From Sipunculus nudus (taxonomy: Eukaryota; Annelida; Sipuncula; Golfingiida; Sipunculidae), in the NCBI GenBank assembly GCA_026874595.1, contig CM049322.1, positions 52,603,386 to 52,667,385 on the forward strand: a DNA stretch of 64,000 nucleotides, given 5' to 3'. The notes beneath the pieces are model-generated. The model did not search any database. It was given only the letters and a program-made list of their open reading frames with translations, and was not told the DNA's origin. Position 1 is the first letter of the stretch. Every line of letters begins with the position of its first letter. Positions 23,681-35,205 of the stretch are shown piece by piece. Position numbers and translations under genes: made by a program.

Positions 23681-25560
23681 TTAGTAGGGCGTATTGCTGA
23701 ACTAGTTTCAAAATGGATGGAGCGTTCCATCTACAGGGGCTTACTTGTGGGTCCTTTCAAATGAAGTGAAAGTAAGTAAGAGTGGTTCAGTATTTAAAAT
23801 TATTTTTATATATGAAGGAGAATGATGTGTTATATATAAAAAAGCTCATCTTTAAACAAGTCTATCCGCCCCTATTAAATTGCTCTGAATAATTCAGAGA
23901 TCTGTATATTTATTTTATGAAACATTTTACTAATTATTTAATAATTACAATTGGCATTTCAGTATACAATACACGACTTCAGATCGATGGCTACCTAAAG
24001 TCAGTGCTATGAACCAGATGATGGCATGTACGGCGGTTAAATTTGCAATTTTTCTTGAACTAGCAAGCATGGAAATCACGGCAAATCTACAATGATTACA
24101 GCCAGATAATAAGGGCTTAATTATTAAACAATAAATGATTATGCTTGAATAACACCCATCTCCCGTGAGATGTATTGAATATATTCAATATATTCAATAC
24201 GGATAGTTCATTCGTATCATCTCTCTCCGCTTGCTGCCAGGGTTTGATTAAAGTTTTAATTCTTTTACTAAACATCATTTAAACCAGCAGTGAAATGTAG
24301 CCTTAATTTCATGCAACTGTCGGTATCATGGTACAGGAGCCTCATTGATTAAAAAGCATGTCAACAGAAACAAAATCTAAGAGAATAATAAAATGACTTA
24401 AAATAGACAAGAAATAAACTTCATACAGATTTTGTAATTTAATTTGTGAGGTTTGTATTATTCCTGGCAATCTCAGTATGCTTCCTGAACGTGATAGGAA
24501 ATGCAAAGACGGAAGGATATCTAGATTGGTTATCTTAGTGATAACAAAACATGTAAAATGTTTCAAGTTAATATTTTTAAACGTGCTGTGATTATATTCT
24601 ATTACCAAGCATTTGCCCTCTAATTACTAGGATCCCAAACTCGGTACACGACTGAATCAGCTGCGGTTCCACTCTCGCGGCCCGGACACGGAAACGAGTA
24701 TCGATGTTCCGTGCACTTCTGTACCCGGTGTATTCCATGGACATGATGGGACACAATAGAACTAAAATATGATATTAAATCATTTTAAGACTGGAGTGTT
24801 TCCACATCCGTAGGGTACAAGTGGAAATATCTTGTATTTGCCAGCATGTATGCGTGTCCGGGCAGGTAGAACGACACCTTTATACTTATGCTGCGAACAA
24901 TACTAACCATCATCCGTGTCTTCTGATTTGTTGCATCTGGAGAAAAACAAAACTGATCAATGGTTGACCGGACGGGCTTAGACATGGTTTCAGCCTTAAG
25001 AGTACTATCTAAATGACCCAAAGCAGCCTATACACACATTTCCTGGTGACGAGCCAGCCCTTGGGAAATGTTCAGCCCTGTCGTTACTTTGTAATAATTT
25101 AAAGCATATTACTACGCGCCTGCCGATGTCTGAAATCCTATGAGCGATACAATGAAACGGCTTTCAGTGAGTGACCTTTAAGCCCTTGCGTAATTTCTAT
25201 TAATTTATACGTTTTCCAGACAAGAAAGTATGCATAAAAAGTAAGAAACGGTATCCAAATAAAAAGAACACTAAATTAAAAAAAAGAACGTTTATTGTGG
25301 TTAATGGTAAGTGGATGCGCATGAATGTAAGGTGAGTTGGAGCCCTGTTGTTTACCCCTCCACAGGTGTTTGCTCTCGACTGAGTTTCTAATAACACAAC
25401 TACAAACCTGCTGGGGAAATGGGGGACAATCGAAAAAAGGGGAACATCCATGGGAAAAAGGAAGCAATTAAAGCAATCATAGGAATAATACAACAATACA
25501 CTGAAGCATTACATGTCTCTCTGACATATGGATGGTAGCAGATGGTAACTTGATTTAATA
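23681..25560. other. no gene recognised
   Basis: This may include the unassigned 5' part of the hAT element. I see no exon with domain support. A short ATTCAATATATTCAAT palindromic repeat lies near 24180. Confidence 0.35.
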
Positions 25561-25572
25561 TTATTATTTATT

Positions 25573-25614
25573 TTGGGGGGGGGGGGGGGGCTTCTCCTCT
25601 GGATCCGTCACTTG
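25573..25614 (-). mobile_element. hAT-type terminal fragment with poly-G
   Basis: A run of about 18 G is followed by GGATCCGTCACTT, the reverse complement of a CAGNGGCGGATCC-type hAT end. It may be the far end of the element at 21006 or an independent remnant. Flanking target-site duplications do not support pairing. Confidence 0.4.
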
Positions 25615-26590
25615 ATATAATCACTGCTTTTAACCCTTACATGGAGGAAAATCCAAGGCGGAGACATTTTGAAATATTAAGCACATTAGTTATCACTGAG
25701 TAATATTTAGTTATTTAAAAAAAAAATTATTATATGAAATAAATAGGTTAGTATTCATTAAAATGACGTAGAAGAAGCAGAAGTTTTGTATAAAGACATC
25801 ACACCTTATCGAAATATTGTGGGATTTAAATCATGACTTTTAATCAGTTGCCCAGTTCATTCTCCTGAGAGGTCCATCTGATACAATATAGGTCCATCTT
25901 GAGTAGTTCAAGTTTATCCTGATTGATTGCACTGCAACAAGGGCCCAATAACCCATCAACCAGTGAGCAGAAGCCCCTAACAGGTTACACTTGAGGCAAT
26001 TATGCATATAGCACATTACTTGGCATGTCTTGAGTATTGATTCAGCATTATTATTCTATTTTTTGGCTTTAATATTAGTTTCATACAGTCATGAAACCAC
26101 TTATAGAATTGAGTAGAAGCAAAAGACAACGATGACCAACATATTAATGCACAATGTCATCTTGCTCCAAAAAATTGCTCGATTAATGTCAAATACCCAT
26201 ATTTGTTAAAATAACCTGCTTAAATGGTACGTTTTCTTTTCTTTTTTTTAAATGTACTTTAGAGATGTATTAATTTCATAAATAGCACAGCAAATTATCC
26301 AAACCAAGCATAATTGTAAGAGCCGAAGAACCAGTTCTATATTTCGACATGAATCGTTGGTCGTATTGGTGAACAAATAACCTGTTCCAAGATATTCACC
26401 AGTCCAAAGCGAACACTGTATTATTCATTAAAAGAGTAAATATACTCAGCTCTGTTCGTAAATTGATATTACAGCTCTGTCTAAAGACCCTATCCAGGGA
26501 GTGTTGTCCTTGGGGTAGATTCTCATATATTAAAAAAATAAAGTAATGTACAGCAAGGTATTTGTTGGTTTCCATGGCTCTCTTTGGGAC
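25615..26590. other. no gene recognised
   Basis: AT-rich sequence with no supportable feature. Confidence 0.35.
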
Positions 26591-26599
26591 TGAGTTTTC

Positions 26600-26640
26600 T
26601 GGGATTTGTAGTCGCCGCGCGTCTTTCCATTCACTTCCGT
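26600..26640 (-). promoter_or_regulatory. ZNF143-like and ETS-like promoter motifs
   Basis: On the minus strand ACTACAAATCCCA fits the ZNF143/STAF core ACTAYRNNNCCCR exactly (26600-26612). A GC-rich CpG cluster and an ETS-type CGGAAGT (26633-26639) lie within 30 bp. This pairing is typical of broad promoters in animals. The transcript it would serve is not identified; it lies about 0.9 kb beyond the 3' end of the NACHT-LRR exon. Confidence 0.35.
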
Positions 26641-26659
26641 TTTTAATGCTTATATAGCC

Positions 26660-27520
26660 TATATCTCTCTCTTCCCTCATTGTAATGTGCCTCACTTTCA
26701 CTGACACAAAATATGATCAGTATATGGCGCTAAGGTTAAACAATGCTTTATTTATAAAAAAAAGTATGTGTAAACTATTAGTACTTTTGTCTGAGGATAA
26801 CCATGCAGGAATGATTTATCCGTAGCCAAATTGCCTCCATGTTTACTAATTGTCAAATGGGATCTGATTCATTGATATCACCATTAAAATAATTAAGTTA
26901 GTGACAGGCTCGTTCAACCCAGATGGGCTAATAGAAAAGACACTGTGCACAACTCTGATGAAGCCATTTAACCAAAATAACAAATCTGAATACCCTTACA
27001 TTAAGCGTTTCTGTGACAACCCGAGCCTCCATCTTAATGTATATTTACCTACATATATATATAAATATATATACCCCAAACAAGAAGACGGCCGTCATTA
27101 TGTATTACTACTACGCTATATAACCAAAACAATGGGTAAAAGACCAGGATCTATGAACATCAGCAAACATGCCGATTGATATTGCAGATGCGATACTGTA
27201 CAAATGACACAAATACATATATTTAGCACGTTGCACTAAAAAGTCCCTAAATTAAATACTCTACACAAATGAGCTCATATGTGGCTCAAATTGTACGAGA
27301 TGAATAAAGCCAGTGTTTAACAGAACAACTCTTGCGTTTGTCATTTCAAAATTAGATTTGCTAACTTCACAGAGAACACAAGTCTTCATCGAACATGGGG
27401 GGAAAGTAATAAAAATCCATACTTCTGCAAAGTTACTACTAACCACAGCCTGTCTTTTTATCTTTTTTTAAATAAAAAATTAGCAGTTGACTTTCCTGAA
27501 ATTAATGTTTAAGAAAGATA
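26660..27520. other. 3' flank of the NACHT-LRR exon
   Basis: No gene recognised. The 3'UTR of the minus-strand NACHT-LRR gene should lie here. I did not find an unambiguous polyadenylation signal in the first 100 bp after the stop. Confidence 0.35.
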
Positions 27521-29614
27521 TCATTTGTGATCTATCACCAGGTTTAAGTCTGGCATTATTTCCTGAAGTTTATCTTTGATGACGTCTGCAACGTAGTCAG
27601 GAAGTTTGTTGAAAGACAAGTCTAGACTGGCCAATGTTTTACTTAATCTGATCAAGTTTTCTCTTTGTTCAGTTATCTGTTCTAGTTGTTCGCCCTCTCC
27701 TCTCTCTTTACAGTTACTCCCCAGGTCTACAGTGATTATGGTATCAGGGAGTACGGGGAACAAAGAGAGTATGTCACGTGGTGTCATTCTACAATGTGAC
27801 ATATTCAATATTTGCAAACGAGTAGAGAGTAGCCGTTGACATGCCATGCATTCCAGACCTTCTAGAGAGTTTTTGCTCACATTCAATTTTTGGAGAGAGG
27901 ATGGTAGTCCAGCTATCACCAAAACAATTTCATTCAACGTGACATGGCAATCGGAAATTGTCAGTGATGTGAGCTTTGATTCCGGAAGCCATTCAGATAG
28001 TAGCTTTAAGGGACTGGACTGTCTAAACAACAAAGCTTTCAGTGGGCTAACAGGTTTTTTTGTCAAATGTGTCCCAACGAAAGACATTTCGAGTAAGGTC
28101 TGCGTGTTTGTAAGACCTTTAACAATTGCAAGAACTTCCTCAGTGTCGTGTGAACCAAGGACGGTCAGGTGTTGTAGTGGGAGTTTGGTTAGCACTTTTG
28201 TCATGGTGTCTCCTGCGTAATTTGACATGTCCAGTGCACCAGCGCTGACATGCGATTTCATGAGCTGTAGAAATGTGACCTTTGGAGCGTTTAAATGATG
28301 GAGTATACGCCAATTTTTCTCATCAGGTGACGTCACCCACATCCTCTCAACCTGGCCGCCCCCAAGCATCAAGTATTTAGCGTAGTGAGACGCTGTGTAT
28401 TTGTCGCTGATGTGTAAGACAATCACTTTTGGTAAAGCAAGATTGGCTTCAGGATATTCTGACAGGTATTCCAATTGTAAGTGGGTATTCATATTCCCCA
28501 CTTGGTCTTCGCTCCCTGAAATCAGGGTTTCGATCTGATGCTGTATATCCTCACCACCTAGATCAACGACGAACTTGCGTATCATGGCAGACTCCGTGAA
28601 AGCTCTTGGGGAGCGGCAAAAGCTCATTAAAAGTCGTTTCTGTGTGACTTCATCGGAGTGAACGATAAAGAATGCAGCAAAAAATTCTTGTAGTGTTTTA
28701 TGCGGAAAAAGAACAGTCCGATCGAAATATCTCGTGTCTTCTTTAAGGATTCCTAACTCCCAGGTCTCCTTCCCAATCCTTTCAATGGTGCTGTCATATG
28801 GAAATGATAAATCAACCCTGTTTTGCATCATGGAACTTGTTGCTAAGTCACCGAGTTTCATTAACTTCTCATGGTATCCAGTTATAATTTCAGTGTGACA
28901 CATCTTGTTTTTTCCTCCATTATTTTGATGTCTGTCTAGCAAGTATTTGATATAGTCTTGATAGAAGCCGGTGACAGTATCTGCGAAGGATGGAACGAAG
29001 TGCCACAATGTGGCCATCATGCGCATCGCCAACGGGTTACGACTCAGCGATTCTAGCACATCTGACGCTCTTATCTGTGTCAGTAGTTTGCTTCCTTTAG
29101 TCTCATTTTTTCTGTAAAATTTCTGAACGTACTTTGTAACACCATCTTTGCTGAAGCCAGTCAGAACCAACTCCATGTCAGGTTTTTTGTTAAAACAAAA
29201 AACAGAAGATGATGGGTATCTGGATGTGATGAATAAATTTGTTAAAGGCAGTAATATTCCATGAATCAGATTTGTTATTTCCGTTGACGTATCCATATCA
29301 TATTCGTTTACTCCATCAAATATGAACAATATATTCTTTTGATACTTCTTTATGTAGTCATATAGGGCATCTGCGTATTTCTTTTGTATCTGGTAGGTTT
29401 CCACCATTACATCTATCAGCGTTTGGTTCCGCAAGACCTTCCTCAAGTTTATAGGGAGAACAAACAAAAAGTCGTTAATTGTAAAACTGTTGTGTGCTGG
29501 ATTTTCTGCACTTTCAGGATCAGCTTTAGCCCAGTCAAGACAAATACGTGATGAGAAGGTTGATTTGCCTACCCCTGGCTGTCCTCTTAGGTATATTGTC
29601 CTAGGGTTTTTGGT
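27521..29614 (-). CDS. exon 12: NACHT-LRR (NLR-like), terminal exon
   Basis: After a strong acceptor (TTATTTTCAG) the exon opens in phase 0 and encodes 697 residues to TGA at 27521. Near the start is the P-loop GQPGVGKST. About 85 residues on is the Walker B/NACHT box FIFDGVNEYD, then LFITSRYPSS (sensor arginine), and later LFPHKTLQEFFAAFF, typical of the NACHT C-terminal helical region. The last ~230 residues hold irregular leucine-rich repeats (LQKLNVSKNSLEGL, LQILNMSHCRM, LASLDLSFNKLPD). NACHT ATPases oligomerise on ligand sensing and recruit partners through N-terminal death-fold domains, which here are the CARDs of exons 8-11. No frameshift; it looks functional. Confidence 0.92.
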   Translation of the reverse strand, partial: TKNPRTIYLRGQPGVGKSTFSSRICLDWAKADPESAENPAHNSFTINDFLFVLPINLRKVLRNQTLIDVMVETYQIQKKYADALYDYIKKYQKNILFIFDGVNEYDMDTSTEITNLIHGILLPLTNLFITSRYPSSSVFCFNKKPDMELVLTGFSKDGVTKYVQKFYRKNETKGSKLLTQIRASDVLESLSRNPLAMRMMATLWHFVPSFADTVTGFYQDYIKYLLDRHQNNGGKNKMCHTEIITGYHEKLMKLGDLATSSMMQNRVDLSFPYDSTIERIGKETWELGILKEDTRYFDRTVLFPHKTLQEFFAAFFIVHSDEVTQKRLLMSFCRSPRAFTESAMIRKFVVDLGGEDIQHQIETLISGSEDQVGNMNTHLQLEYLSEYPEANLALPKVIVLHISDKYTASHYAKYLMLGGGQVERMWVTSPDEKNWRILHHLNAPKVTFLQLMKSHVSAGALDMSNYAGDTMTKVLTKLPLQHLTVLGSHDTEEVLAIVKGLTNTQTLLEMSFVGTHLTKKPVSPLKALLFRQSSPLKLLSEWLPESKLTSLTISDCHVTLNEIVLVIAGLPSSLQKLNVSKNSLEGLECMACQRLLSTRLQILNMSHCRMTPRDILSLFPVLPDTIITVDLGSNCKERGEGEQLEQITEQRENLIRLSKTLASLDLSFNKLPDYVADVIKDKLQEIMPDLNLVIDHK

Positions 29615-30249
29615 CTGAAAATAAGTGTGCATGTATGGTTCACAGGTGTTTATCAAAATAAAATAAGCTTCGATGAAACTTAACATTAAATTAAAATATC
29701 CAACTTCGTTATTCTCTGTGTGAAGCTCAACGTCAGAAAAAAGAGCTCAACATGTGTGGAGGCCAGTAAAGCATAAAAGAAAGGGGGCACTCGTAGAAGC
29801 ATTATTGATTTTTTTTAAATCCAGATTCTTATTCTTTAAGCTAAAATCGGTAACTATGATACCGACAAAATAATGTCCATAGGAATATACCAATGGACCC
29901 TAATTTTGGATGCTGCATTAAAACGTGATGATATTCCTTATAGTTTTGGATATATAGCAATAAAGAATATGTTAGTGTTTCATGTCAAACGCCCCCTGGT
30001 GACCATTTAAACAATCGTTTTGAAATATTGTAGTACTACATCAAATGTATCAGTTTCAAAACCTATAAATTTCGACCTGCACAGATCATTTAAGTGAAAT
30101 CTCGCATATTCTCATTTGTGGTGAAAAGAAACCACGGAATGAGAATAAATGAGCTACTGTTTATGTGGCTACGGTCATTGTTCTCTTTTTGAAACCTTGA
30201 TCCTCGATCAATTTTACCCCCCCCCCCCAAAAAAAAGGGTCCGAGAACT

Positions 30250-30259
30250 TATACATATA

Positions 30260-30312
<53 letters not shown>
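30250..30312. repeat. (TA)n microsatellite
   Basis: A TA-rich run of about 60 bp in the intron between exons 11 and 12 of the CARD-NACHT gene. A C-run then A-run (CCCCCCCCCAAAAAA) precedes it. Confidence 0.95.
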
Positions 30313-30313
<1 letters not shown>

Positions 30314-31059
30314 TGACCGACGTATTTGCCGAAATCTTTGATTCCGTTAAGTAATGACCTCAAACAAGGTAATATTTTTCTAATAAGGGTGTCATACAGT
30401 ATGCTTTTAGTATCCCTAACACCATGTCACTGAGGGAAATGCCTGCATGAACTTGGATCATATGTATGGTCACTTCTAATCCCCAAACCGGTTTTCTGAT
30501 TAATCACATATGATAAACGCTGACTGGCATGGGGAAGTCAGAGTCAAGGGGCTCCCGTGCAAAAATCCCTGCTCAAGTTGGAACCTCCTGATGGCTACTT
30601 GAGGGGATGATGCACTGAGATTAAACAACAACACATTGTCAATGACCAGGCCGTTATAAAAAAACCATATAGTCAGTAGTAATTGTAAATATGAACTGTC
30701 ATAGATTCCTAGCATAAACAAAGTTTCTTTTGTATCACTTTGGTACGTTTTAATTTCAATCCCTTTCATACTGCTGAAACAAAAATTCAGCACTGGCAAT
30801 GTGGATTGAAGAGTTATTAAGTAAAAGCGTTAAGGATCAAATAACAATATTTGAAAGCATTTTTACACGGGTTATAAATGATAGGCAAATGTCTGATCCG
30901 ATAGAATTACTTTGGAGTTTTTGAAACGTTGTCAGAAGTAAACAAACCACCCCCTGATCTTATCTATTGTATCGATTTCGAAAAAAATATAACATGAGTA
31001 AAGCACACTGACTACCACTTTCAAAATATGTAAGGTATAATGCACCCTATTCGACATAC

Positions 31060-31380
31060 CTTTCCAAAAATCTCTTTGAAGATTTTTGCATAGTTTGACA
31101 ACAGTTGTACTTCATTTTCCCCTTTCTTGTGTTTGATTATGATAAGTTCAACAAACAGATCCTCCCCACAGACTTCATTATGCTCATCTGTTTGATTCCA
31201 CAGTTTCATTTGGTTACACTGACGGGAAATAGTTTCAGCCATAAGGCGCTTGAGACCAATTAAAGGTACATGTGGATGGATTTCAACAGTTCTTTTAAAT
31301 GTGAGCCAAACGTCCAAAGGTGTCGTTTTTAAGTGGTTAAGCACGGCCCTCACTATGTGTTGATTTGTTGCACACGTTTT
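31060..31380 (-). CDS. exon 11: second half of CARD2 plus pre-NACHT linker
   Basis: The exon runs from acceptor TATTTGTAG to donor GGAAAG|GTATGT, 107 codons, phase 0 at both ends. It begins with CARD helices 4-6 (VRAVLNHLKTTPLDVWLTFK and then HVPLIGLKRLM). It then continues with the sort of segment that precedes NACHT modules (GEDLFVELIIIKHKKGENEV, then YAKIFKEIF). Its first ~45 residues align with exon 9. It joins the end of exon 10 without a gap to complete a CARD. Confidence 0.82.
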
Positions 31381-31638
31381 CTACAAATACGCAATATCAG
31401 ATACTTTGAACAAGAAAGGTTAAACCAGGAAAATCAACAAAAGGCTGTATTAAAAAGAATATGGACGTATCGGATATGGAAGCAAAGAAGAACTTACTTT
31501 CCAAAAAAAAAAGAAAGAGTACTTTTACTCAAATCTAAACAGTAAAGACTATGATGGGATATTTTAATTTTGAGCGAACAATATCTTTCAGCTCAGTCTT
31601 GAGAAATTGCCCGTCTGGAAGCCAAGTCAATGCAATAC

Positions 31639-31791
31639 CTGAATCAATGCACAATTCTCGTCGGATATAACACCCTCTAGTTTTAACTCTTCCATAGTTT
31701 CTGGGTTGAACAAATCTAAATTCTTCATCAGAAAATCCTCGTTATCGCCAATTATCTGACTGTGATGTATGTCGGCAATACTTCCAGAAAC
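31639..31791 (-). CDS. exon 10: first half of CARD2
   Basis: The exon lies between acceptor TTATTCCCAG and donor ATTCAG|GTATTG: 153 nt, 51 codons, phase 0-0, open in only this frame. It contains NEDFLMKNLDLFNPETMEEL, then KLEGVISDENCALIQ, the classic CARD helix 1-3 layout with a hydrophobic helix, a GVIS turn and a following acidic helix. It has exactly the same length as exon 8 and aligns with it end to end, so the two are duplicates. Confidence 0.82.
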
Positions 31792-32877
31792 CTGGGAATA
31801 AAACAAATAGATAAAACAAATAGTTTGTCATGCAAGCCATGTACCCGATGAAATGACGTCAATTTAAAAAAGTGGTTATATGTAAAATATGTATAACTTG
31901 CAATGAGAGCCAAATTCATGCAACATCACTGTCGATTGACCTGTTTAAGCGTGGATGACTAGAACAAAAATTTCAAATATATATCTGACGGAAGATTGGT
32001 GTTAATCATTGAACGAAAAACTGCTCATGCAAACCTAACCAACATCTGAGATGAAAAAGAAAGGGCGGTACTGTTATGGTATTCAGTAAATGAAACAGTA
32101 CTAAAAACGTTACCATGCGTGAATTTAAATCTGAGAAATTGTGAAAAAGGAAAAATGGAATCATTTTAATACTAAAGTTACCACTTAGTTTTATGTATTT
32201 TGGTTAGTTTAGCAAGAACAGGATCATGTTTTGAAAGCTTTTATTTTATATAAATGAATCCAGGATTTCTTGTGATAATGTCAGCGGTTGCAAAGCATAA
32301 CTTCATTAAAGCTTGTACTTTCGCCGATATATTCCGATAATATGGGCTAGAGATTTGTGTGCCTGGAATATTTTTATGACTAGTTTTTCAAAGTTATCAT
32401 TAAAATGAGAGAGTTTCATGAAGATCTGATGATTTGTTGATGGGTCCCATGTACTGTATATTCGCACCATTCGCAATATTTTACATTCTGCCAAAAGCTG
32501 AATAAATTATACCGTTTTGTTATTATTTGCCGGATATTCAAAAACATTAAACACAGGACTGATTATCAACGCTAAACTCTAACTAATAGGTCAAACGCTT
32601 AATTCAAATTCAGTATATTATGCTTCTTGATATTGTAAAAGCAATGGTTTACCATGGATGAAGGGGTTGCCTCTGACATATTTCCTTGATATAATGGCAT
32701 TTTTGTGTCATAACCTAGAAACAAGTACATTATAAATCGTTATTTTTTTCTCTTAGTAAGAATATAAGGGTGAGACAAATATGATATTAATTCTTAAACA
32801 TCATCTATCGTATGATAATAATTCCTAATGGAACAGTTCTTTATATTTCGGAACATTTATTGCTATGTGCCCTATGA

Positions 32878-32878
32878 G

Positions 32879-32938
<60 letters not shown>
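32878..32938. repeat. (TA)n microsatellite
   Basis: A TA run of about 60 bp immediately downstream (minus-strand sense) of the CARD1 second-half exon. Confidence 0.95.
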
Positions 32939-32943
<5 letters not shown>

Positions 32944-32989
32944 CTTATTGTCAGCAATCAGCCTAGTGTTTAAATCAGGGGAAAATGAC

Positions 32990-33151
32990 GTTATTTAGAG
33001 GAATCCCACCATCAGCAATCAGTATATCCTTCACGTGCGAATGATGATTGCATGAGAGCACATGTAAGAAGGTCTTCCACGCATCAGGGGGTCGCCGATA
33101 TAAGTGCACCAGTAAGGCTAACACTTGCTTATTGTTTGTTCGATGTTTTTC
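32990..33151 (-). CDS. exon 9: second half of CARD1
   Basis: After acceptor GCATTTCAG the exon opens in phase 0 with NNKQVLALLVHLYRRPPDAW, then KTFLHVLSCNHHSHVKDIL, which matches CARD helices 4-6 and aligns with exon 11. The 3' boundary is unresolved. CAC|GTGAAG at 33035 and AAC|GTCATT at 32990 both keep phase 0. A stronger-looking GATG|GTGGGA would be phase 1 and need another exon before exon 10. An in-frame TGA follows the 32990 site. I gave the longer option because it keeps helix 6. Confidence 0.72.
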
Positions 33152-33530
33152 CTGAAATGCAAGACATTGTCAAATAAGAAATTATATTTTGTTTACATTT
33201 AATAACAGACACGTAACAGATTTGTTCAAACACCAGGACATCAAATTTACCTTCATTACTTTCTTGTAATGTACATCACGTTTTGATGACTTAGTTTTTT
33301 TAAGTCTTACAAAAATCGTGTAATAAGAATTGAATAAACTGGCTTATGCCCATGATAAATAAATTAAATATTCTGAGATAGGTATATACCCGTGATAAAT
33401 TTTATCTGTGTGAACACATAACATTGTATAATCGGATAAATGATTGAAACATTCGAAAATTTCTTTGTTCAATAGAGTCTTGTTTTAAAGTTCTGTAAAG
33501 ATTTAGGGTTTAAGAACGAATACGTTTTAC

Positions 33531-33683
33531 CTTAATCGATTTATACTCTTCAAAGGATAAAACAGAAGTTCGTAACAGATGGTCCAAAATTGATGTGTTT
33601 TTCAAATCAATGGATTGAGTCAAAAATGTTTTGTTGCTTCTTATAATGATCTGGTGTTTATTTTCTTCCGGGTGATCGGGTAT
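33531..33683 (-). CDS. exon 8: first half of CARD1
   Basis: The exon runs from acceptor ATTTTTACAG to donor ATTAAG|GTAAAA: 153 nt, 51 codons, phase 0-0. It encodes HQIIIRSNKTFLTQSIDLKN, then TSILDHLLRTSVLSFEEYKS, a clear CARD helix 1-3 pattern (hydrophobic helix, L..LL...VLS turn, E-rich helix 3). It lacks a start codon, so at least one upstream exon must exist. The nearest phase-0-ending exon I can support upstream is the transmembrane exon at 40191-40273. Confidence 0.82.
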
Positions 33684-34648
33684 CTGTAAAAATGAACATT
33701 CATAATAATTCTTTACTACCCTTTGCAGTATTTATTTACGTCTCATTCCTAGAGTTTGAGGCTAGCATAATAATTGTCGTTTCGAAAACAATCGCAGTCA
33801 GGTAAAGGTGGGCGTATAAAATATAATACGAACAATACATAATGCATTGTGGTGATGATTCTGAACATATAATGCCCCATTATGTTACCAAGGCTCGATG
33901 CATCGTACGCATTTATTTGCTGTTGGTGATGTCATTTTAATTAGAGTAAATATGACATATCACAACCGTGAGATTTACATTGCAGAAATATAATACCGTT
34001 TGAATTACATTGAATTTGATTTCAAAAGTTTATCGTTTAAAATCATGTAACTCATTATGCACTTAAAGCAAATTTGGACTACATTTGCTTTGAATTAAGT
34101 TTTTTTCATTAATTTGATGTTAACATTATAATTATAGTCTAAAACTTCATGGCCTGAAATGTAAAGGTGACTGTTTGTTTACATGCATCAGACTTGCGAT
34201 TGAGAGTTTTGTCCCGTCTTCTATTAACACTGCACATTGCATTTTTTTTATGGCTGTACATTTGTAAAACTTAGTTTTCTTTGAAATGCAGAATAGTGCG
34301 TGAATTGCATAATGATATATGCTTTGCGAAAAAGGGTCATGGAAGAGGGTTCTATGCTTTTGAATATTGACAGACCCGGAAACAGATAAAAACTTATTCA
34401 TCCTAGAAATAACTTGCCTCTAATATTAACGATGTATGGAATTCACCTTCGGCATGTCTCCTCTTCGCTTTAGGCTTTACAATGACAATCTGCGAATGTG
34501 GAATTGGACATTTGGACATGTCATTCATAATAGAGGATTAATTTTTAAGAATATCCCTGTTTTAATAACAGTGGTTATGATTACCAAAGTTTCAGATTTA
34601 GTTTGGTCTAAAGGAATTATATATTTATACATATATACATTTATACAT
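33684..34648. other. intron, no exon recognised
   Basis: I searched this stretch for a separate first exon of the CARD-NACHT gene. A minus-strand 84-codon ORF at 34147-34401 has no domain or convincing donor. An alternative start exon cannot be excluded. Confidence 0.3.
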
Positions 34649-34649
34649 T

Positions 34650-34752
<103 letters not shown>

Positions 34753-35205
34753 CTGAACGAAACCTACTGTGATCTATTAGCGGGAAGATAAGAGCCGATA
34801 CAAACAATTTATGACGGAAATGGTCAGTAATCCAATGGCACATGTTTTGATACGATCGCTGTCGCTAGATGTTCGTTGTTACCGGACGGTTGATGTCGCT
34901 TTTTATTTTTTGTTGAAGCACGGAATCAAGGTCAGGTAGGAGTGTATGGGAATTAGGATTATGCCTGCATTTCGAGAGGACCATATATCATTTAAATGCA
35001 CATTGTGGTTTGCTTCGGCACTTGCATCCGCTAAGTTGGCGTGTGTTTGGTCCACTCACTATATGGCATAACAACAATAGCTCCCTTAAAGGACCATGCC
35101 TACAAGCCGGCATTGTTTACGCCGGCGACGTCACATTCATAGGACTTACCGGTGCTGATTTCAAATAATGTTACCGTAACCATATGTCATACGGTCTCAC
35201 CAAAT

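Noticed and set aside
21006-25614. Treating the two hAT-like ends as one complete transposon
   Set aside because: Flanking 8-bp sequences do not match and the G-run orientation at the right end is unlike the left end, so pairing is not established.
26396-26707. 103-codon minus-strand ORF across the ZNF143/ETS motif
   Set aside because: No domain and no splice context; the promoter-motif reading explains the conserved-looking core better.
32306-32494. 62-codon minus-strand ORF as an extra exon between CARD1 and CARD2
   Set aside because: It lacks CARD-like patterning and a phase-compatible pair of splice sites, though an unseen exon in this interval remains possible.
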